Origin: Temnopleurus reevesii
Lineage: Eukaryota; Echinodermata; Echinoidea; Temnopleuroida; Temnopleuridae
Assembly (NCBI GenBank): GCA_036244855.1
Contig: BQKZ01001038.1
Span: 96,416 to 108,979 of the forward strand
Direction: 5' to 3'
Length of the DNA stretch: 12,564 bases
This document shows, one piece after another, positions 1 to 8,500 of the stretch (its first letter is position 1; every line of letters begins with the position of its first letter). The position numbers were made by a program, and so were the translations under genes. The notes under the pieces were generated by a model. That model saw nothing but the letters and a program-made list of their open reading frames with translations. It ran no database searches and was not told the origin of the DNA.

Positions 1-1353
1 GTTAGGGTCTTATATAGGGATCCGAGGATTGCATGGAATTTTATTCTTTGAATTCCATTGTGTGAAGTACACTGCGTAGCACCTGGGAAATGCTAACCTC
101 TGAAGCCTTATACGAATGTTACGTAATAGAATTCCAATTTGATTGATGCATTATTTTTAAAAGTTATAATTTTGGTTTGGGGACATACACAATGGACGAT
201 GCTGCATGTCCTCCTAAAAGCAGACCTTATTCTCAATCGTCACTTTAAATATAGTACGATATCAATGTTCTATGTACAAAGCAATGCATGAGCAGACAGA
301 ATAAATGATTTCAATATATATATGTATATATTCTGAAAGAACACACAGATTAACATACAATATATAAAAATTAAAATAATCATTCTTCAGAAGAACAGGC
401 TTGTTTAATATTTCAAGTAATATATGATATAGGTAGATTAAATCCATTCACATTTCATTCTCAAGCTCAAGTCACATAGAAGCCCGAAAACAATGCGATT
501 CAACATGAATCTTAATCCAGTTGAGTCCTTTGTGATCTGAGTTTTTTGTCCTTCTTTCTTCAGGGGCAGTTAATGAGAATCATCTTGATTCCGGGCTGCT
601 AAGTGCACAGGCCTATGACATAAAAATAAAGATCCTCCTTTTACATACAATATGGTAGGCATTAGGATGAATATTTCATCAAATATATAAGTCTCATAAT
701 AAAATTTGATTATTGCGTGATTTAATAAAACAGCATCAGATAATATCAAATGATATAGAATTTACAGTATACAGTGTAATGAAAATACAAGATAAATAAG
801 GCAGTTGTAATTTACCACAAACGTAGGGGAAAGTGATTATGAGTGACAGTGGTTGCTCATACATATTACTTCTGCATAATTTTAAATTCCAAATACTTAT
901 AACTTAACACAAAACATGGAAATCAAGATCACCTACATGTCATGTATAAACTTTTTTAAGATGCAGAACTATTTTCACAAAATAGAATATGCATTTACAT
1001 TTTGTTCATCTTAGAGCTAATTATCATCTTATTATGCTTTCTGTTTTTGTCCAGCTTTTTCCATTTTTCCATTTTCCCCCTTAAAATGTACATACTAATT
1101 TTGGCAAGAGATTTCCAATTTCAAACATCAACATGTATGGGATTAATAATTTGATAAAACAGATGACCTGCATTGGAAAATGAGCACTATATTGGCAGGC
1201 CCATATAGTAGTTAGCATAATTCTGGGTAAATAAGAATAGGTATTCACTCTGATAAAAATGGACAGAATATTTGAGTCTTGCAGACAAAATATAATTATT
1301 TGATAATATGTGGACAGTTACTTTTGCAATATTTCAAGAAATGCAAAAACATA
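1..1353. other. AT-rich non-coding sequence
   Basis: No reading frame resembling a protein was found on either strand, and no recognisable element. The sequence is AT-rich with many short A/T runs. It lies beyond the 3' end of the gene and may include part of its 3' UTR, but I could not place a convincing minus-strand polyadenylation signal. Confidence 0.5.
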
Positions 1354-1498
1354 CAGTAAACTCTGCTTAAGTTGAACTCATCTAAGTCAAATAACTACCT
1401 AAGTAAATGTAATTTTCTGGAACAAATGGTGTAAGGATATATTATTTACTTTTTCTAAGTTAAATTTCTCTGTTTGTAGGAGAACCTCACCGACAAGT
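1354..1498. mobile_element. Possible pogo/Tigger-like terminal fragment
   Basis: The stretch begins TA|CAGTAAACTCTGCTTAAG and continues with repeated AAGT-type motifs (CTAAGTCAAAT, CTAAGTTAAAT). This wording is typical of pogo/Tigger terminal repeats, which start CAGT next to a TA target. The right end is not clearly defined, and no transposase sequence is present. Confidence 0.3.
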
Positions 1499-1800
1499 AA
1501 TGAAAATTAGCCTTATAGAAATACAATTGAAAGATTGTAAAGATTGTAAACTAAATTCCAGTATTTATATTGCACGAAGTGGATGCTACTCACAGCAATT
1601 TCATTTTAAAAAGAATCTGATGGTTTAGTAAATTTACAGTTCATATTAGGCAATTTTAAACTTCCATCTAGGATGCCAACCTGTCTTCATTAAAAGCAGC
1701 TATCTGCTTGGACAGGATTGCTGGAAACATAAAAAAAGGATTATGTTGAGAAGTATAATAATAGGATTCATGCCCAGAGCTAAAACATTACACCTGATAT

Positions 1801-1866
1801 GGCTGGGCTTTTTTTACCTTTTATGGGGGGAGGGGTGATTTAACACCCCTCCCCCAGCCCTCAGCC
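1801..1866. repeat. GC-rich inverted repeat / hairpin
   Basis: GGGGGAGGGGTG (1826-1837) is a perfect 12-base inverted match to CACCCCTCCCCC (1844-1855), with a 6-base AT loop. The stem extends imperfectly outwards: GGCTGGGCT (1801-1809) opposes AGCCCTCAGCC (1856-1866) across a T-rich bulge. It stands out sharply in AT-rich surroundings. Confidence 0.7.
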
Positions 1867-2395
1867 GCTGGTCTCCCAATCATTTAAAATTCATGAAAAA
1901 CTTATTACTCATTCATAATTTATACCAACCAATGAGAATGGTTGAGTGTGGGGTGTGTTGATGGGTCGCAGGGTCAGAGTATGTCCACATGTGATTTTGT
2001 GGATTGTGTGTGTCGCTTATGTACACCGCTGAAAGAACTCAGTCATATGCACAGAGATACATGCCAATGGAATTTCGGGACTTGTCTGTGTTCTGGCTTG
2101 CACGAGCACATACAGTGGACCGCAACGTTATGATTTCACCATGCTATATTTGCTGATTGGCCCACTACCACTTCGGTATCGAGCTCAGGCTGAAAACAGT
2201 GGTAACACAAGAGAAGCATTTCAAATTCCCAAAAGCCATCGGATCAAAAGCTTGTGTTAGGCATTTCGCGATTAGCCTACATTATCAAACCCTGGCGTTA
2301 CAAACAGAGTGCAGAATTAGGCACGATTGTGTGGCCTTGTCAAAAGGCTATAGGAAAAGTGAATAATTAGTTGTTGTCTTTCAAGAAGATGATGT
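1867..2395. other. Probable 3' UTR / downstream region, no gene
   Basis: The sequence directly follows the PM20D2-like stop codon. Two short plus-strand frames (about 60-70 codons, 1942-2133 and 2157-2366) resemble no protein I know and are read as chance. Base composition is more even than at 1-1350, which would suit part of a transcribed 3' UTR on the minus strand; that is an inference. Confidence 0.4.
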
Positions 2396-2541
2396 TTAGG
2401 ATGTTGCTCCACCCATCTGTGAAGCAAAGTCCTTTTTGATGTTCACGAGGATCTCCTCATTTCCTGGTTTCATGATTTCAAGCGCTGTCAGGGCCAAAAG
2501 TTTAGCTTGGACCAAAGTTGGCTCTTGGGCTGCATCAGCAC
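2396..2541 (-). CDS. PM20D2: PM20D2-like terminal coding exon E7
   Basis: The last exon completes a Gly with E6 and encodes [38 protein letters not shown] and ASQMGGATS, then TAA at 2396-2398. The acceptor atatctttttcag|GT is strong. The [12 protein letters not shown] helix matches the family C-terminus (vertebrate form: TAKALAMTALDVI). It would also join in phase to copy 2 of E6. Confidence 0.92.
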
Positions 2542-5500
2542 CTGAAAAAGATATATAACACTTTTTTAATGTACAGTCCAACCTAGTAAAACAAGTACTG
2601 ACATAACAAGCTGTCATTAAAAAAGGTGACTTCTACAGTCCCAACTCTTTATTTCATATTGTATAGTAAAAATCCAATTACCGGACAGCATAGTAATACC
2701 TGACGAGTATTGAAATCGTGCACCTAAAAAGATTGTGCGCATGTTGGAGCACAGTGATTACAGCAAATATGGAGTACTTGGAAAGATGATGAGATCTAAA
2801 ACATTCCAGTTTATTATCAAGAATGCAAATAACTAAAATATATTGACAAAATTATTAATTGTGAAACTCTAAAGTGTCTGATAACTGGATTCTCCAATAT
2901 ATTTCATGGAACAGTCCATCAATGAATAGCAAGCAATATTACCATAAATGGGAAAGGAATTGTAAAAAAAAAACAAATAATCTCAGTCAAAATTTTACAA
3001 TGGATTTTGCAGACAAAAGAGACACTTGTGTTATTCTGAGTGGATATAGAACATATAGTAGTACATTGGATGAATGCAGGGGACAACATACGATACATCG
3101 CCCATATCCGTAGAACCCGACCCATAAATGAAGTGAAGAGTACTGTCTGACCCCCTCCCCCCCACCCCCGACCTCCTTAATTAATAACCTGTTGAATCTG
3201 TGAAGTTTCTGGAGTTGTTAGCTGCAAGCATTCCAATTAAATACATTGGATGAATGCTGGAGACGACATATAATACATTGCCCATATCCATGGAACCCAA
3301 CCCACCAATGAAGTGAAGAATGCTGTCAGACCGCCCCCAACCCTCCCCCCTCCCGAACCTACCGACCCCCTCCATTATTACCTGTTGCATCTGTGAAGTT
3401 TCTGGAGTGATTAGCTGCAAGCGTTCCGATGTAGTACATGGGATGAATGCTGGGGACTACATACGATACATCGCCCATATCCGTGGAACCCGACCCGCCA
3501 AAGTTCTCCAAGGCAAGGCCCGACTCGACAGCTTCCTTCTCGTATATGGAAATCATGGACGGGTTCGTGACAACATCAGCAAAGCCTCCATCCTCTCTGA
3601 AATCACACTACAAATAGGAAAGGAAAGAGAGCTAGAATTACTTGTTAGAGATCTTGCTTGTCACTGTAATGTCATATGTAATTGGTCACTACATATAACC
3701 GCTAGCATTTTTTAACTGACAATACCAGTGTCCATGCCTATACTGGTAATTTGAATGTGATCAAATCATAGTTATTGTTTCAAACAAGTTAGAAGGGACA
3801 CTTAAAAGAGGACAAACTTGTTGTTTATTAACCTAATTAAAGATTGATGGGCCTATCAACATCTAGCCTTGTGGACACTATTAAGGAAAGAGGGAAGAAT
3901 GTCATTGATCAAAGATCACAAAAGATTGGTAACTAAAAGATAGCCTCAACTCATTAAAATGTGCCTTTCATATTCAAAAGCGTCACATTATAGGCAAGAT
4001 GCGATCACCCTGAAAAAAAATATTCTTTACACTTGTAATGCTGTTAGTGGTCAATTTGCACTCATCTTGTTTCTACCCCTTACATTCCCCCCCCCCCCAA
4101 AAAAAAATGTGCTTCAACTGCCACTGATATTTATTAAGTAGCTTTTGATTGGTCTTCACATAGTCCTCACCTCACAACCTGTTGCCACGGCAGCACCTTG
4201 TGCACACCCCCTGACCCTCTTCGTGACCTCTTTAAGTTCGTCCTTTGTCGGGGCTCGCAGATAGTATGTGAGCTCAGCCTCTTCAGGTATGATATTTGGT
4301 TTTGCTCCACCATTGGAAAATATACCTGAAGAATTAAAAAAAAAATTGCATTGTATTTTGACATGTACAGTCTGCTTTCCATCAGAATTAAATCGGTCTG
4401 GACAATAATCATTCATTTGAATATGAAAAGTTTTGAATAACAAATTACAAAACGTTCTAGATTTACAGTTTTTCAAATAAGTTAGTCTTCATGTGTATGC
4501 ATGTAGAACACTTCTTTATGAGAGAGGTCTGTCAGCCCTAATAGAAGTGGATATATTGGTGGTTGCAAAGGTACGAAAACCCCTGTAACATATGATATCT
4601 CAAACCCAAAATTTTATTTCTGGTTAATCATTTCATGTTTATAATGAAAATAGACATTGTTTGATTTCCAATGCGTATCCAGGTTGTTTTAGGGGTTATA
4701 GTCACCGACACGGAAGAATTGACTTCCTACCCCTCCCCAAATCCACGATAGCTATACTTGTTCATAATCAAGCACTAGCTGTTTCATTGAAATAGAGCAG
4801 TTCACTATAGAGTGACCTGAATTGTATGCATACTTCTAACACAAAGGTTGTTCAAGACCACCCGGAAGCTTATCCGAGGCTAATCCGACAGAGCAACAAA
4901 TAATGAATGCAACCTGGATACCAAGTATTGCAATAGGAGGGTTTATTAATAAATGCAAATTTTATGCATACCTCTAACAAAAAGGTTGTTCTTAACAACC
5001 AGAAAGCTTGCCCGAGGCTTGCCCGACATAGTAACAAGTAATGTATGCAAACTGGATTCCAATTATTGTAGTCTTATTGTTATCAATCGGTCTATGGAAT
5101 ACCACGTAACTACGTTAAACGCACATAAATTTGAATATATAAGTAAACCCGCCTATTCAACGACGTTTTTCAGCAAGAAATTTAAAATAAATCAAACTAG
5201 TGTATTGTCAGGCTATGGTCCAGTGAGAGGATGTCTGATAATCGATCCACTGATGAAAGAAGGATATTGTGATTTACCATGAGCTCTCCATTCAGGCTTG
5301 AATTGTTGCCTCATGACTGAGATATTGTTGTAACACATAACAGCTGCATCGAGAGCATTAAGACCTTCCCATGGTGAAGCCGATGCGTGGGACGCTAAAC
5401 CCTTGTAATGTATCACAACCCTGTCAAAAGATACAGAGATTAAATGGGATAAGTAGAGTTATCATTCTTACTTTTTAATATAACTGTAGTATTACTATGA

Positions 5501-8500
5501 ATTTTCCATTCAGACTTAGATTGTTGTTGCATGACTGAGATATTGAAATATCATTGTAACGGGCTCTTAGCTCAAAGCATGTTATGATAGCTAGACCAAC
5601 TGACGTGTGACAATACTACTTGGATGTCTTAAGCACACTCATGGAAGAAGAAGAAGAAAACGAAGAAGAAGAAGAGGAAGAAGAAGAAGAAAGAAATAAG
5701 AACAGCTGCATCGAGAGCATTCAGTCCTTCCCATGGTGAGGCAGATGCGTGGGATGCTAGACCCTTGTAATGTATCACAACCCTGCCAAAAGATACAGAA
5801 ATTAATTGGGATAACAGAAGACACCATTCTTACTAATGTAGTACTTGCCATGAACTGTCCATTCTGGCTTGAATTGTTGTCTATTGATTGAGATATTGTT
5901 GGGATATTATTGTAACAGGTTCCTAGTTGGAAGTATGTTTTGTGAGCAATACCAACTGACATGTGACAATACTATGTGGAGATTCTTATGCACACTACTG
6001 GAAGAAGAAGAAGAGAATAAGAAGAGAAGAAGAGGAAGAAAAAGCAGACGAAAAAGAAGAATACAAAAGGCCAATTACATCAAGAGCATTCAGACCTTCC
6101 CAGGGTGAGGCAGATGCGTGGGATGCTAGACCCTTGTAATGTATCACAACCCTGCCAAAAGATACAGAAAATACAAAAATATAGATTAACCCTTAACAAC
6201 TGAACTGCCCCCCCCCCTCCCCAATCATTTTCAACACGCTTTTGAAACCATGGTAACCATTCTCAAGGCCTGGGCACACCAAACACGGCACGGCATCACG
6301 GCACGGTATTTACGCGATGTCTTCCCTGTGATTGGCCAATTGGTAAACATCCTTTGCGCAGAGGAGCGCACTAGCCAATAAAAACCAAGATAGCGCGTAA
6401 ATACCATGCCGTTTTGCTGTGCCGTGTTTGGTGTGCTGGGGCCTTCAGGCTATGAATAATATATTTGGTATGTGTGCAATCTTTATTGTCAAGTGTGAAC
6501 AGAGTTTCATCAAAGTTTCGTTAACTACAACATCAAGTTACGAGCACAACCTCTGTTAAGTGCATTCAACGTGGACGCTCCAGAGAACTCTGAACATATA
6601 ATGCATGTGCCAGGTTCAGTGGTTCTGTGGTGCAATCATTAGAGTGAGTTATCGCCGGTCACTGGTGCAAGGCACCTATCGTAGTTTCAGTGGCCTTGAA
6701 GTTTCGTTATTACATCCAAGTGTGAACCCTAACACAGTTTTGTCGTGGTTTCCGGGATCATTTCTTATGATCGCAGCTAGTGTCTCATCTCTGTCTGGTG
6801 TGGAATTAACCCATTGACACTCAAAGAAAATCAATCCCTAAATTGATGGCAGCGGTGGGATGCATTTTGATAGGTTTATGCGATGTTGGATTCACCTCGC
6901 TGTAATTCCTTATGAGTCATTTTCCACATTCAATTAACAAGTATACATAATACAATATTTCATTGGAATAATTTTGGATTGATTCCTATGTTGTTAAATT
7001 GTGTAAAAATGCAATTTTTAACCAGATTTATATATATGTTTCTAGAGCTTTTCATTGGTTCTTTACAAAATTTGCACCAACGCATACATACCACAAAAAA
7101 CTAAACGCTGCACCGCTGTGACATCAAATAAAATTTGAGGTGCGCTATCACTGAACTTTCCCAAGCATTGGCAAGCTTTGGCTGTGAATGCACGCTGATA
7201 TCACACACACGCAATTCGAAAGTGAAAGACGCATCACAAAGCTGGCAGGCACATTGCTGCTGGGAAGACAAAAATAAGCAATCGCAGAAAAAATTTAGTA
7301 TGTTGTCAAAATCTTTCCCGTACCATTCATCTTTTTAAAGTTGTGATAAATTGCAAATTTAGAACCATTGTTTTATACAAGTCTTGTCGAAAGCGCAGAC
7401 ATCGTGTGGATGAAAATACCCATTCCAATTTGCAACTGATTAGTCGTTGATTTGCGATCAATTACAACTTTTTAGCAATACCCCCTTAGCCATTGAATAG
7501 AGCCATTGAATAGAGCATCTTTCTTTCACCTCATGCGACATGTTGTATCATCTAACTCATCCCTACTTGCTATTTCATATTGCCCCACAAGGCACTTTGC
7601 AATATCATTACCCTAGCTTCAGCCCGGCGTATACCAGCGCACTTAGCCTTTCAAGAAATAAACATTAATCTCACCTGGGTTGAGTGCAGCACAATGTGAA
7701 TGGATTTCTTGCTGAAGGAAATGAACACAATAGGAGGGATTCGAACCTATGACCCTCTTTTTGGAGGGCGAGGGTTAGAACCACTACACCACAGCGCCTC
7801 CACACTCCTGGATGATAATGATTTCTTGTCAAACTTTATGAAAATTCATTTAAAAATATGTTCGAAAAATTCTCAATGAAGAGAGTGATCGAGGAACAGA
7901 CTTACTGTGTCATTGCAATGAGCATTGGCCGTGGGATGTTCTTCTGGAAGGGATGGGCCATCATGGCGACGTCGATCCCCTCAAAGACACCAGCCTTGAT
8001 CAGGTCCTTCTTGCCTCCTCCGCCTTCTTCAGCTGGGGTTCCAAGCACCGTAAGCTGCCAGCAAAGAAAATGCAATGATTATCACATCTATGCTTTTACT
8101 GGGCTCTTTATTTCGTGTGAACCATTCTAAGGGGGTGTTGTTCAAAAGTTGCTATTGATCGCAAGTTGCAGTTGATCGGAACGTGCCAATCAAAATCATT
8201 GTTTCATGCGCGTCTTGTTAAATGCGCCTATCATGCTCAAATGAATATGCGAGTTACAATTTGCAAAGTTGCAGTTGGGTTGCAGTTAATTTGCAGTTGA
8301 TTTTGAACAACACCCAATAAGAGCCTTTCCTATCACTCACTAAACTACTCGTAAGTGCCTGTCATTTTCAAATGCACTTCTGTAACCATGTCAACAATTC
8401 TTTTGAGGCTATGAATGATGACTCTTGAATGTGTGAAATTCTTTATGTTCTGAAGAAGACAATCTTACAAAGAATACTATGAACATGTTCAGAATTATTT

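Noticed and set aside
1942..2366. Two plus-strand frames of 63 and 69 codons
   Set aside because: No recognisable protein; chance frames in probable 3' UTR sequence.
3320..3715. 131-codon plus-strand frame
   Set aside because: It is the antisense shadow of exon E6.
5639..5962. 107-codon minus-strand frame across exon copies B and C
   Set aside because: It runs out of the exon's own frame and joins the shifted second half of copy C to the GAA tract; a by-product of decay.
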